Origin: Methylobacterium platani
GTDB taxonomy: Bacteria; Pseudomonadota; Alphaproteobacteria; Rhizobiales; Beijerinckiaceae
Assembly: GCF_001653715.1 (NCBI RefSeq)
Contig: NZ_LWHQ01000036.1
Span: 1 to 64,000 of the forward strand
Length of the DNA: 64,000 bases
Direction: 5' to 3'
This document shows, piece by piece, positions 35,689 through 44,153 of the stretch. Under the pieces are notes generated by a model. The model did not search any database. It saw only the letters and a program-made list of their open reading frames with translations, and had not been told where the DNA came from. How positions within the stretch are numbered: the stretch's first letter is position 1; the number at the start of each line of letters is the position of its first letter. The translations under genes were made by a program, and so were the position numbers.

Positions 35689-37107
35689 ATGCATGAATTC
35701 ACCGAGGGCGAGAGCCTGACCATCGCGGTCATGGTGGTCGCCTACATCCTGTTCACCGGGTGGCTGACGCTGCGCCTGCGCAGCCGCACCAACGCCCAGT
35801 TCATGACCGCGTCGCGCTCGATGCCGGCCCTCGTCGTCGGCGTGCTGCTGATGTCGGAATTCGTCGGCGCCAAGTCGACGGTCGGCACCGCCCAGGAAGC
35901 ATTCAATTCCGGCATCGCCGCCGCCTGGTCGGTGCTCGGCGCCTCGATCGGCTTCCTGCTGTTCGGGCTGCTGATCGTCCGCCGCATCTACGATTCGGGC
36001 GAGTACACCATCTCGGCCGCGATCGCGCAGAAATACGGCAAGTCGACCATGATGACCGTCTCGGTGATCATGATCTACGCGCTGCTGCTGGTGAACGTCG
36101 GCAACTACGTCAGCGGCGCCGCCGCGATCTCGACGGCGCTCCGGGTCAACATCCCGACCGCGATGTGCATCATCGCGGCGGTGAGCACGTTCTACTACGT
36201 GTTCGGCGGGCTCAAGGGCGTCGCCTGGGTGACGATCCTGCACAGCGCGATCAAGGTCGCAGGGATCGGCATCATCCTGTGGGCCGCGCTCTCGGCCACC
36301 GGCGGCATCGCCCCGATGCAGGCGGCGCTGCCGCCGGAATACTTCACCTGGGACGGCAAGATCGGCGGGGCCACCATCTTCGCCTGGACCTTCGGCACGG
36401 TGGGCGCGATCTTCTCGACCCAGTTCATCGTCCAGGCGATCTCCTCGACGAAGAGCGCGTCGGCCGCCCGCGCCTCGGCGCTCTACGCGGCGGCGTTCTG
36501 CCTGCCGCTGGGCCTCGTGCTGGCGCTGATCGGGCTTGCCGCCAAGACGCTCTACCCGAACATGAGCAGCCTCTACGCGCTGCCGATCTTCCTCAAGACC
36601 ATGCACCCGCTGCTCGCGGGCGTCGTCACCACCTCGCTCGTCGCCTCGATCTTCGTCAGCGTCAGCACCGTGGCGCTCGCCATCGCGTCGCTGGTGGTGC
36701 GCGACTTCTACGTGCCGTACTGGAAGCCGGACCCGGCCCGGGAGCTGCGCATGACCCGGGTGTTCTCGCTCGTCATCGCGGTGGTGCCGCTGGTCTTCGT
36801 GTTCTTCATCCCGGAGATCCTGAAGCTGTCGTTCTTCACCCGGGCGCTGCGCCTGTCGATCTCGATCGTCGCGATGGTCGGCTTCTACCTGCCCTGGTTC
36901 GGCTCGAACCGTGGCGCGACGCTGGGGCTCCTCGGCGCGGCGCTCGCCACCACGGTCTGGTACGCGATGGGCAATCCCTACGGCATCGACAACATGTACA
37001 TCGCCGCCCTCGCGCCGCTCCTCGTCATGGGGGTCGAGCGCCTGTTCCGCTGGGGCGACAAGGAGACCGCCAAGGTCGAGCCCGCCCGTCCCGCCACCAC
37101 CGCCTGA
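35689..37107 (+). CDS. Sodium:solute symporter (SSS family)
   Basis: The 472-residue membrane protein has about 13 predicted helices. SSS features include SRSMPALVVGVLLMSEFVGAKS in TM1-2 with a FMTASRS entry, GEYTISAAIAQKYG, the sodium-site helix YVFGGLKGVAWVTILHSAIK, and SIFVSVSTVALAIAS with Ser/Thr residues of the Na2 site. It lies 280 bp after the aldolase gene and is followed directly by the Asp-box protein, so it likely imports the substrate of this locus. Sialic-acid (SiaT), proline and acid-sugar carriers share this fold. Confidence 0.9.
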   Translation: MHEFTEGESLTIAVMVVAYILFTGWLTLRLRSRTNAQFMTASRSMPALVVGVLLMSEFVGAKSTVGTAQEAFNSGIAAAWSVLGASIGFLLFGLLIVRRIYDSGEYTISAAIAQKYGKSTMMTVSVIMIYALLLVNVGNYVSGAAAISTALRVNIPTAMCIIAAVSTFYYVFGGLKGVAWVTILHSAIKVAGIGIILWAALSATGGIAPMQAALPPEYFTWDGKIGGATIFAWTFGTVGAIFSTQFIVQAISSTKSASAARASALYAAAFCLPLGLVLALIGLAAKTLYPNMSSLYALPIFLKTMHPLLAGVVTTSLVASIFVSVSTVALAIASLVVRDFYVPYWKPDPARELRMTRVFSLVIAVVPLVFVFFIPEILKLSFFTRALRLSISIVAMVGFYLPWFGSNRGATLGLLGAALATTVWYAMGNPYGIDNMYIAALAPLLVMGVERLFRWGDKETAKVEPARPATTA

Positions 37108-37123
37108 ACCCACGGAGACCCCC

Positions 37124-38320
37124 ATGCTCGACACCATCGAGACATCGACCCGCACCGGCGCGGTCCAGCCCGTCTCCGGCGACCCCTTGCGCCGCGAGGC
37201 CTTCATCCCGAGCCCGTGCGTGCAGAACCACGCCGCCAACATCCTGGCGCTGCCGAACGGCGACCTCGCCTGCGTGTGGTTCGGCGGCACGCAGGAGGGC
37301 ATGGCCGACATCTCGGTCTACGGCTCGCGCCTGCCGGCCGGCAGCGACACGTGGTCGGAGGCGCAGAAGCTCTCCGACGATCCCGCCCGCTCGGAGCAGA
37401 ACCCGATCCTGTTCGACGCGCCGACCGGCGAGCTCTGGCTGATCTGGACCGCGCAGGTCTCGGGCAACCAGGACACCGCCTTCGTGCGCCGGCGGATCTC
37501 GCGCGACCACGGCCTGACCTGGGGGGCGATCGAGACCCTGTTCGCGCAGCGGGAGGGCTGCGGCACCTTCGTGCGCCAGCCGCCGGTGGTGCTGGAGAAC
37601 GGCACCTGGCTCCTGCCGATCTTCCACTGCCCGAGCGTGCCGGGCGCGAAGTGGGTCGGCGACGACGACACCAGCGCGGTGATGCTGTCGTCCGACCAGG
37701 GCAGGACCTGGCGCGAGGTGGCGGTGCCCGGCAGTACCGGGGCGGTGCACATGAGCGTCGTGCCGCTGCGCGACGGCACGCTGCTGGCGCTGTTCCGCAG
37801 CCGCTGGGCCGACGCGATCCACGAGAGCCGCTCGACGGATGGCGGCGAGACCTGGTCGGCGCCGGTGCCGACGGTGCTGCCGAACAACAACTCGTCGATC
37901 CAGGCGGCCCTGCTGGCGAACGGCCACGTCGCCCTCGTCTACAACGCCGTCAACGCCGAGGCCGCGACCGAGCGGCGGGCCTCGCTCTACGACGAGATCG
38001 AGGACGAGGGCGAGGCGCCCGCCGCGACGCCCGCCGCGATCGATCCGGACAAGCGCACGGCGTTCTGGGGCACGCCGCGGGCGCCGCTGACGCTCGCCAT
38101 CTCGCCCGATGGCGGCCGGACCTGGCCGCAGCGGCGCAACCTCGCGGTCGGCGACGGCTACTGCATGACCAACAATTCCCGCGACCGCTCGAACCGCGAA
38201 TTGTCCTACCCGTCCGTGACCCAGTCGCCGGACGGCGCGATCCACGTCGCCTTCACGTATCACCGCCAGGCGATCAAGTACGTGCGGGTGAGCGAGGCCT
38301 GGGTGGCGGCCGGTGAGTGA
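37124..38320 (+). CDS. Cytosolic Asp-box (sialidase-fold) six-bladed propeller protein
   Basis: The 398-residue protein carries four Asp-boxes (SxDxGxTW): SRDHGLTW, SSDQGRTW, STDGGETW and SPDGGRTW, plus FIPSPCVQNHAANILALPNG and GDLACVWFGG near the start. Asp-boxes mark the turns of beta-propeller blades in sialidases and related glycosidases. There is no signal peptide or membrane anchor, so it works in the cytoplasm. Genome pipelines would call it exo-alpha-sialidase, but I do not see the full Arg triad with confidence. Between a symporter and an SDR of a sugar-acid locus, it may hydrolyse or isomerise a glycosidic or lactone form of the imported sugar. Confidence 0.85.
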   Translation: MLDTIETSTRTGAVQPVSGDPLRREAFIPSPCVQNHAANILALPNGDLACVWFGGTQEGMADISVYGSRLPAGSDTWSEAQKLSDDPARSEQNPILFDAPTGELWLIWTAQVSGNQDTAFVRRRISRDHGLTWGAIETLFAQREGCGTFVRQPPVVLENGTWLLPIFHCPSVPGAKWVGDDDTSAVMLSSDQGRTWREVAVPGSTGAVHMSVVPLRDGTLLALFRSRWADAIHESRSTDGGETWSAPVPTVLPNNNSSIQAALLANGHVALVYNAVNAEAATERRASLYDEIEDEGEAPAATPAAIDPDKRTAFWGTPRAPLTLAISPDGGRTWPQRRNLAVGDGYCMTNNSRDRSNRELSYPSVTQSPDGAIHVAFTYHRQAIKYVRVSEAWVAAGE

Positions 38321-38999
38321 GGCGGCGGACAGGCACGCCCTCGTCACGGGGGCGAGCTCCGGCATCGGCGCCGCGATCGCGGCGCGGCTCCTCGGCGAGG
38401 GCTGGCAGGTGACCGGGGTGAGCCGGGGGGAGGGCGGGCCCGCGCATCCGCGCTACCGCCACCTCGCCCTCGATCTCTCGGACCTCGACGCCATCGCGCC
38501 GGCGCTCGGCGACATGCGGGTCGACGCCCTCGTCCACGCCGCCGGGCTCCTGCGCGTCGGCCGCCTCGGCGAGGCGGACCCGGCGGACGGGGCGAGGATG
38601 TGGCGGCTCCACGTCGAGGCGGCGACGCGGCTCGCCGACGTGCTGGTGCCGCGCATGGCGGAGGGCGGCCGCGTGGTCCTGATCGGCAGCCGTACCGCCA
38701 CCGGGGCGGCCGGGCGGGGCGCCTACGCGGCCTCGAAGGCCGCGCTCGCGGGGCTCGCCCGCTCCTGGGCCGCCGAGCTGATGCCCCTGGGGATCACCGT
38801 CAACGTCGTCGCCCCGGCGGCGACCGAGACCCCGATGCTGAGCGATCCCGCCCGCGGCGGGCTCGCGCCGAAGCGTCCGCCGCTCGGACGGTTCATCCGG
38901 CCCGAGGAGGTGGCGGCGGCGGTCGCCTATTTCCTGTCGCCGGAGGCGGCGGCGGTGACGGGCCAGCAGCTGGTGATCTGCGGCGGCGGCTCGCTGTGA
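38313..38999 (+). CDS. Short-chain dehydrogenase/reductase
   Basis: The 228-residue SDR starts at a GTG overlapping the propeller gene stop. It has TGASSGIG, HAAGLL in place of NNAG, LIGSRTATGA (Ser), GAYAASKAALAG (Tyr and Lys), VVAPAATETPM and a short C terminus ending QQLVICGGGS. The catalytic Tyr/Lys pair is intact. It closes the second sugar-acid operon and probably oxidises a hydroxyl of the imported compound. Confidence 0.9.
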   Translation: MSEAADRHALVTGASSGIGAAIAARLLGEGWQVTGVSRGEGGPAHPRYRHLALDLSDLDAIAPALGDMRVDALVHAAGLLRVGRLGEADPADGARMWRLHVEAATRLADVLVPRMAEGGRVVLIGSRTATGAAGRGAYAASKAALAGLARSWAAELMPLGITVNVVAPAATETPMLSDPARGGLAPKRPPLGRFIRPEEVAAAVAYFLSPEAAAVTGQQLVICGGGSL

Positions 39000-39011
39000 G
39001 CCGCCCGGTCC

Positions 39012-39034
39012 CCCGTCCGCGATCTCCGGACGGG
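39012..39034. terminator. Bidirectional hairpin between SDR and mucR
   Basis: CCCGTCCG (39012-39019) and CGGACGGG (39027-39034) form a perfect 8-bp stem with a 7-nt loop. It sits between two converging genes, 12 bp after the SDR stop and 5 bp before the mucR stop, as expected for a shared terminator. Confidence 0.6.
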
Positions 39035-39039
39035 CGGGC

Positions 39040-39549
39040 TCAGCCGTTGCCGGCGGCCTCGGCCTTGCGCGGCCGGCCCCGGCGCGCCGGGACCGCAGGC
39101 TCGGCCTTCGCCTCGGCCTCGGCCCGCTGCGCCGCGGCGCGCTCGCGCCGGATCTGGCCGAGGCCCAGGCTCTTGGCGAGCTCGGAGCGCTGGGCGGCGT
39201 AGGTGGCGGCGACCATCGGGTAGTCGAAGGGCAGCCCGAACTTCTGGCGGTATTCGTCCGGCGTGAAGCCGCGCGTCGTCAGATGGCGCTTCAGGCTCTT
39301 GTACGGCTTGCCGTCCAGGAAGCTCGTGATGCTGTCCGGCGTCACCGATTTCCGGATCTGCGCCGCGGTGACCTTGTGATCCTCCTCGGGCGCCGCCGCC
39401 GGCTGGCCGAGACCGGTCAGCGAGGCGTGTACCGATGCAATCAGGCCGGGCAGATCAGCCGGGCGCAGGTTGTTGTTCGAGACGTAGGCGCCGACGATGT
39501 CGCTCGTCAGCTCGATCAGCGGGGATGTGGGGGGAGCAGCGTCGTCCAT
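39040..39549 (-). CDS. mucR: MucR/Ros-family transcriptional regulator without the zinc-finger cysteine
   Basis: The 169-residue protein matches MucR/Ros: LTSDIVGAYVSNNNL near the N terminus, PYKSLKRHLTTRGFTPDEYRQ, FGLPFDYPMVAATYAAQRSELAKSLGLG in the DNA-binding region, and a basic Arg/Lys/Ala-rich tail. In classical Ros the finger starts VCLEDGK; here it is SITSFLDGK, so the zinc-binding Cys is absent. Several alphaproteobacterial homologues lack zinc ligands yet still bind AT-rich DNA as global H-NS-like regulators. The AT-rich stretch upstream (39545-39640) would suit autoregulation. Confidence 0.9.
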   Translation of the reverse strand: MDDAAPPTSPLIELTSDIVGAYVSNNNLRPADLPGLIASVHASLTGLGQPAAAPEEDHKVTAAQIRKSVTPDSITSFLDGKPYKSLKRHLTTRGFTPDEYRQKFGLPFDYPMVAATYAAQRSELAKSLGLGQIRRERAAAQRAEAEAKAEPAVPARRGRPRKAEAAGNG

Positions 39550-39888
39550 TTTCTCTTCCGATTACCAACCTCCTCCGTGATGGGCGCCGCTCGTTGCAAG
39601 GTCAATCGTCAAGATTGAACAATTCGCAGATAACAAGGAACGGGGGACCGGTCGCCCCGAAGATCCGTCGTCGCGGATGGCGGCGCGCGGGTCCGCCCCC
39701 GTCCGGAAAACATTGTGACGCGATACCTGAGTACCGTATCGCCCATGACGGACGACCGCGTCGCATCGGTGGATGAACCGACGGACGGCCAAGCTCGAAC
39801 CGTCGCCGCCTTCGGCCGTTCGCTTGCGGGACGGCGTGCCGGGTCCCGTGCGGGACACCCCGGCGGACACGAAGCGGGAGCACGGATC

Positions 39889-40098
39889 ATGGAGTTCGGA
39901 CGCAGGTCGGATCGGTTCGGGCGCGTCGTCGAGGTCGGCCTCTGCGGCCAGGCCCGCTACGCCCGGATGGCGAGCGGCGAGACGATCTGGTGGGGCTCGG
40001 AGGAGGACGTGCCGGACCGGGTGGCCCTGGCCGCCGCGGCCGCGCGCGACGCGGCCGAGCGCCGGCGGGGGACGGGGGGCGGACGGATGCCGGCCTGA
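39889..40098 (+). CDS. Small hypothetical protein
   Basis: A 69-residue frame starts at the ATG at 39889 with GGGAG about 9 bases upstream. It reads MEFGRRSDRFGRVVEVGLCG, then ARYARMASGETIWWGSEEDV and an Ala/Arg-rich tail. The longer upstream extension in this frame (from 39715) is compositionally unlike protein. The balanced N-terminal half suggests a real gene. No family recognised. Confidence 0.45.
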   Translation: MEFGRRSDRFGRVVEVGLCGQARYARMASGETIWWGSEEDVPDRVALAAAAARDAAERRRGTGGGRMPA

Positions 40099-40207
40099 GC
40101 GGTGAGCGGGCGCGAGCCAGGCGCCGAGAAGCCGCGCCGCCGGCCCTCGGCACCGGAGTTTCCGCCCCCGGCTGGAAATGCGCCCGGCTCGCCCCTATAT
40201 GGGTGGC

Positions 40208-40411
40208 ATGTCAGAGAACAGCTCCACTCCCTACACCATCGAGATCTCCCCCATCACCAAGCCGGCCGGCCAGTACCAGTGGGCCATTCGCCGGAACGGC
40301 AAGCTCATCGAGCGCTCCGATCGTCCGCATCCGACGGAAGCCAAGGCCGAGGCCAGCGCCCTCGCCGCCGTCGAGCGCAGCATGCACTCCGCGACCAGCG
40401 GCCGCTGGTAG
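40208..40411 (+). CDS. Small conserved-looking hypothetical protein
   Basis: A 67-residue frame starts at the ATG at 40208 (MSENSSTPYTIEISPITKPA). It has an amphipathic beta segment GQYQWAIRRNGKLIERSD followed by a helix rich in Ala/Glu/Lys. Residue use is well balanced and the codons show the local third-position GC bias, unlike shadow frames. An earlier in-frame start at 40178 is possible. The pattern resembles small DUF-type stress or housekeeping proteins of alphaproteobacteria; no function is assigned. Confidence 0.55.
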   Translation: MSENSSTPYTIEISPITKPAGQYQWAIRRNGKLIERSDRPHPTEAKAEASALAAVERSMHSATSGRW

Positions 40412-40513
40412 GCAGCCGCGCCGCCGGACCGATGGTCCGGCCCTCCCGCATGTCTCATTGCCCGGGACGGGTGGGGTCGCTCAGGCCCCGCCCGTTTCCG
40501 TGCGCCTGACGCG

Positions 40514-41494
40514 ATGCCGGTCCCGTTCACGACGCCGCCCGATCCGCCGGCCCTGGTGCGCCGGGTCGCGGCCGCGCCCTGCGACGCCGCCTTTCGCGCC
40601 CGCCTGCTCGCGCCGCCGGGCGCGGACGGGGACGAGATCTCGCTCACCTGCTCGCTGCGCCTCGCGCCGGACGACCGGGTGCGCAAGCGCCTCGTGATCG
40701 AGGGGGCGGCGGCCTCCGGCGTCACCCTCGACTGCGCCGGTGCCAGCCTCGGCGTGCCGGGCGAGCCGGCCCGTCTCGGCGCCTACACGATCGCGATCCG
40801 CTCGCGCCCGCCCGCGCGCCCGGGGGAGGGGTGGGACCGCCCCTCCGACGTCCATATCCGCGACTGCACCGTGTACGGCCACGTCCGGATCTGGGGCATG
40901 GCCGAGAACGGGCAGGGGCCGATCCTGCGCGATTCCTCCCACAGCCTCGGCCATACCGAGCGTGCGCAGCGCGCAGCACCGACCGGCGTGACGATCACCG
41001 GCACGACGATCGTCGCCGCCGGGCCGATCCCGCTCTATCTCGGCCCCGGCGTGACGCGGGTCACCCTGCGGGACTCGCGCCTCACCGGCCGCTCGGTCTC
41101 GACGGCGCTCTACCTCGACGCCGAGAGCGCGGAGAACCGCATCGAGGACAACGACCTCGAGACCGAGACCGGGCGCGAGCTCGTCGCCGTCGACGGCTCG
41201 GCGCGCAACCACATCACCGGCAACCGCTTCACCCTGCGCGGCCAGGGCGGCGTGCGCCTCTACCGCAATTGCGGCGAGGGCGGCACGGTCCGCCACCAGA
41301 CCCCGTCCGACAACGTCGTGACCGGAAACCTCTTCCGCACCGGCGGCTTTTTCCAGGCCGCGCCGATCGTGGTGAATTCCCGCAACGGCTGGCGGCTGAC
41401 CTGCGGCGAGGATGCCGGCTACCCGTTCGGCAGCAGCCTCGACAACCGCGACAACGGCACCGGCAACGTGGTGGCGCCGAACGCGGTGGAGTGA
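40514..41494 (+). CDS. Right-handed parallel beta-helix protein
   Basis: The 326-residue product has recurrent beta-helix turns: GVTLDCAGAS, DVHIRDCTVYGHVRIWGM, GVTITGTTIVAAG, RVTLRDSRLTGRSV, NRIEDNDLETETG, NHITGNRFTLRGQGG and NVVTGNLFRTGG. This Asn-ladder pattern is typical of pectate-lyase-like or NosD/mannuronan-epimerase-like folds. No signal peptide or clear catalytic triad is visible, so it may be a cytoplasmic or leaderless polysaccharide-binding protein. It is a single gene followed by a palindromic hairpin. Confidence 0.75.
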   Translation: MPVPFTTPPDPPALVRRVAAAPCDAAFRARLLAPPGADGDEISLTCSLRLAPDDRVRKRLVIEGAAASGVTLDCAGASLGVPGEPARLGAYTIAIRSRPPARPGEGWDRPSDVHIRDCTVYGHVRIWGMAENGQGPILRDSSHSLGHTERAQRAAPTGVTITGTTIVAAGPIPLYLGPGVTRVTLRDSRLTGRSVSTALYLDAESAENRIEDNDLETETGRELVAVDGSARNHITGNRFTLRGQGGVRLYRNCGEGGTVRHQTPSDNVVTGNLFRTGGFFQAAPIVVNSRNGWRLTCGEDAGYPFGSSLDNRDNGTGNVVAPNAVE

Positions 41495-41504
41495 GGCTGC
41501 GGCA

Positions 41505-41523
41505 CCTTCGAACTCGTTCGAGG
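41505..41523 (+). repeat. CCTTCGAAC-type hairpin after the beta-helix gene
   Basis: CCTTCGAAC and GTTCGAGG pair around a TC loop with one bulged base, 11 bp after the stop at 41494. It shares the core of the larger palindromes at 55373-55404 and 56558-56587, which also sit directly after stop codons. Confidence 0.5.
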
Positions 41524-41641
41524 GGGGTGGGCGAGCCCGCACGGTCTCCCCACGCGGCTCCAGGATGACGACGGAGGATTTCGCCTCGGCCGGTTCAAGG
41601 GCGGGGCGGCCCGTCGCCGGATCCCGGCCCCGGCGCGTCGA

Positions 41642-44074
41642 TCATGCGACGTTCAAGCGCCGCTGCAGATGGTGCAGTTGGCGATCCTGCGGAGACTCGG
41701 ATGCACGCGCGCCGGCGAAATCCGTCACGAGCCTGACCGTTTCGGCGTAGTTGGCCGGTCGGTCGAGCAGGAACCCTTGCAGCTCACGGCAGCCCTGCGC
41801 GCGCAGGATGTCGAATTGCGCCTCGGTTTCGACGCCTTCGGCGGTCACGCGCAGGGCGAGTTCGCGGCTCATCGACATGATGGCCTGGACGATGACGCGC
41901 GCCCGCGGCTCGTGCTCGAGGCGCTGGACGAAGGACCGATCGATCTTCAGCTTGTCGAGCGGGAAGCGGTGCAGGTACGACAGGCTGGAATAGCCGATCC
42001 CGAAATCGTCCAGCACGAGGCGAACGCCGAGCCTGCGCATGGCATGCAGGATCTGCATGGACTTCTCGGTGTTGTCGAGGAGGACGCCCTCGGTGATCTC
42101 GAGCTCGAGCCGTTCGGGTGCGAGGCCCGACGTCGCCAGCGCGCCCTCGATCACGGACAGCAGATTGCCGCGCAGGAACTGGGCCGGCGACAGGTTCACG
42201 GCGATCCGGCAATCCGCCGGCCAGGCCGCGGCAGCCTGGCAGGCCGTATCGAGCACCCATTTGCCCAGCCCGACGATGAGGCCGCTGCGCTCGGCCAGCG
42301 GGATGAAGTCGGCCGGCGAGATCATCCCGCGCACGGGGTGACGCCAGCGCACCAGCGCCTCGAACGCGATGAGGCGACGGGTCTCGTCGAACAGGGGCTG
42401 GTAGTGCAGTTCGAGTTCCTCGCCTTCGATGGCGCTGCGCAGGTCCTGCTCGAGGGCGCGCTGCTCGCCCAGGGCCTCGTCCATGCCGACCTGGAAGTGG
42501 CAGTACCAGCCGCGTCCGTCGTCCTTCGCCTTGTAGAGCGCGATGTCGGCGTTCTTGAGCAGGTCCGCCCCCCGTCCGCCGTGCTCCGGTGACCGGGCGA
42601 TGCCGATGCTGGTGCCGACCGAGACGATCTGGCTGTCGAGGGTGAAGCTCTCGGTCAACCCGTCGATGATGCGCCGGGCGAGCGCGGTGGCCGAATCCTC
42701 GAGACCCGGTTCGACGCGATGCACGATCACGAACTCGTCGCCGCCGATCCGGGCGACGAAGTCTCCCGCGTGGCAGGCCGCCCGCAGCCGGTCGGCGACC
42801 TGGCGCAAGAGCTGGTCGCCGGCGGCGTGGCCGAGCGTGTCGTTGACGAGCTTGAACCCGTCGAGATCGAGGCACAGCACGCCGATCGATCCGCCCGTGC
42901 GATCCGCTGCCCGCAGGGCGGCGTCGAGGTGCTCGCCCAACGCCGCCCGGTTGGGCAGCTCCGTCAGCATGTCGTGGTGGGCCATGAAGTAGATGCGCTG
43001 CTCGGACGCCTTGCGCTCGCGCACGTCCCGCAGGGCCGTGACCACGGCCGGCTCGTTGCCGAAGCTGATCGGGCGAGAGAGAAGCTCGACGGGCAGCGTC
43101 TCGCCGTCCACCGCCGTGACCGTCGCCTCGATCGGCAGGCCGGCCTTCGCCGCGACGCTGAGGGCCAGCGCCTCGGCGTCGACGAAGCGCGACAGGCGAT
43201 GCTCGCCCAGGTTCGACGGGTCGAGGCCGAGCAGCGCCGTCAGCCGCTCGTTGCCGTCCAGGATCCGGTCGTCGCGGTGGATGACGATCCCCTCGAAGGT
43301 GCTGTCGGCGAGCTGGCGCATGCGGGCCGCCTCGAGGCGGTCGCGGGCCGCGACCCGGTTGTCGACGAGCGAGCCGAACAGGCTGAGCACCAGGACGGCG
43401 CCGGCTTCGGCCGCCACGATGATGAAGATCGGCGCGGTCGAGAGGTCGTCGGGGCGTGCGATCGCGGTGAGCCACTCCTCCAGGGGCAGGATCGCAGCGA
43501 GCGACCCGACGGCCAGGATCGTGACGGCGACGCCGACCAGGGCCGTGCCGAGGAGGGCGCGGCGCCGGCCGCCCCTCCCGGTGCCCTCCCAGAGGGCGAA
43601 GCTCCACAGGGCCGCGCCCAGCACCATCGCGATCATCACGGCGGTGAGGTCGTAGGACAGCGCGCAGGGGCGCACGAGGCCCGCCATCGCGGTGAACAGC
43701 ATGCAGGAGGTCCCCGAGGACAGCACCGAGCCGGCGAGCATGCCGTTGCGGGCGGTCCGGGTACCGCGCAGCTGGAGCAGGCCGGCGGCGGCCGCGGTCG
43801 CGAAGGAGAGCGCCAGGGCCGGCCCCATCCAGGTCAGGGGGACGGCGACCGTGAGCTGGGGGAAGCTGCCGCGCAGGGCCAGGGTGAAGGCGAGCCAGGA
43901 CGTGCCCGTCACGGAGGCGGCGAACGCGCCGATGCGCATCCAGAGCGGCCAGGCACGGGTGCGTCCGCCCAGGGTGAGGCTGGCGAGCAGGCCGCCGGCC
44001 ATCGCCGCCAGGGCGACGAGGAGGAGAGACGCGGGCTCGCGGTGGTTGAGCAGAGCCGCGAGGAGGTGATGCAT
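41642..44074 (-). CDS. Membrane-bound GGDEF-EAL protein with degenerate MHYT-like N terminus and PAS domain
   Basis: The 810-residue protein has an integral-membrane N-terminal region (residues 1 to about 240) whose helix pattern recalls MHYT sensors. The MHYT His motifs are replaced (SWLAF and CMLFTAM). A PAS domain follows (about 255-370), then GGDEF (DMLTELPNR, ARIGGDEFVIVH; catalytic motif intact) and EAL (FEALVRW, DDFGIGYSSLSYLHRFP, TAEGVET; intact). It can therefore both make and degrade cyclic-di-GMP. It is the last gene of an operon with a TonB receptor and a YfiR-like protein, starting 80 bp after the receptor stop. Confidence 0.9.
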   Translation of the reverse strand: MHHLLAALLNHREPASLLLVALAAMAGGLLASLTLGGRTRAWPLWMRIGAFAASVTGTSWLAFTLALRGSFPQLTVAVPLTWMGPALALSFATAAAAGLLQLRGTRTARNGMLAGSVLSSGTSCMLFTAMAGLVRPCALSYDLTAVMIAMVLGAALWSFALWEGTGRGGRRRALLGTALVGVAVTILAVGSLAAILPLEEWLTAIARPDDLSTAPIFIIVAAEAGAVLVLSLFGSLVDNRVAARDRLEAARMRQLADSTFEGIVIHRDDRILDGNERLTALLGLDPSNLGEHRLSRFVDAEALALSVAAKAGLPIEATVTAVDGETLPVELLSRPISFGNEPAVVTALRDVRERKASEQRIYFMAHHDMLTELPNRAALGEHLDAALRAADRTGGSIGVLCLDLDGFKLVNDTLGHAAGDQLLRQVADRLRAACHAGDFVARIGGDEFVIVHRVEPGLEDSATALARRIIDGLTESFTLDSQIVSVGTSIGIARSPEHGGRGADLLKNADIALYKAKDDGRGWYCHFQVGMDEALGEQRALEQDLRSAIEGEELELHYQPLFDETRRLIAFEALVRWRHPVRGMISPADFIPLAERSGLIVGLGKWVLDTACQAAAAWPADCRIAVNLSPAQFLRGNLLSVIEGALATSGLAPERLELEITEGVLLDNTEKSMQILHAMRRLGVRLVLDDFGIGYSSLSYLHRFPLDKLKIDRSFVQRLEHEPRARVIVQAIMSMSRELALRVTAEGVETEAQFDILRAQGCRELQGFLLDRPANYAETVRLVTDFAGARASESPQDRQLHHLQRRLNVA

Positions 44075-44153
44075 AGGACCGGCCTGACCTCGAGAGATGC
44101 GACGAACGGCACTGGATGGGTTCGGGCGACGCCCCCGTGCGGGCGCAACGTCG

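Noticed and set aside
39562..39890. Overlapping frames of 90-100 codons on the minus strand upstream of mucR
   Set aside because: Cys/Arg/Pro-rich composition, no ribosome site, and the region looks like the mucR promoter.
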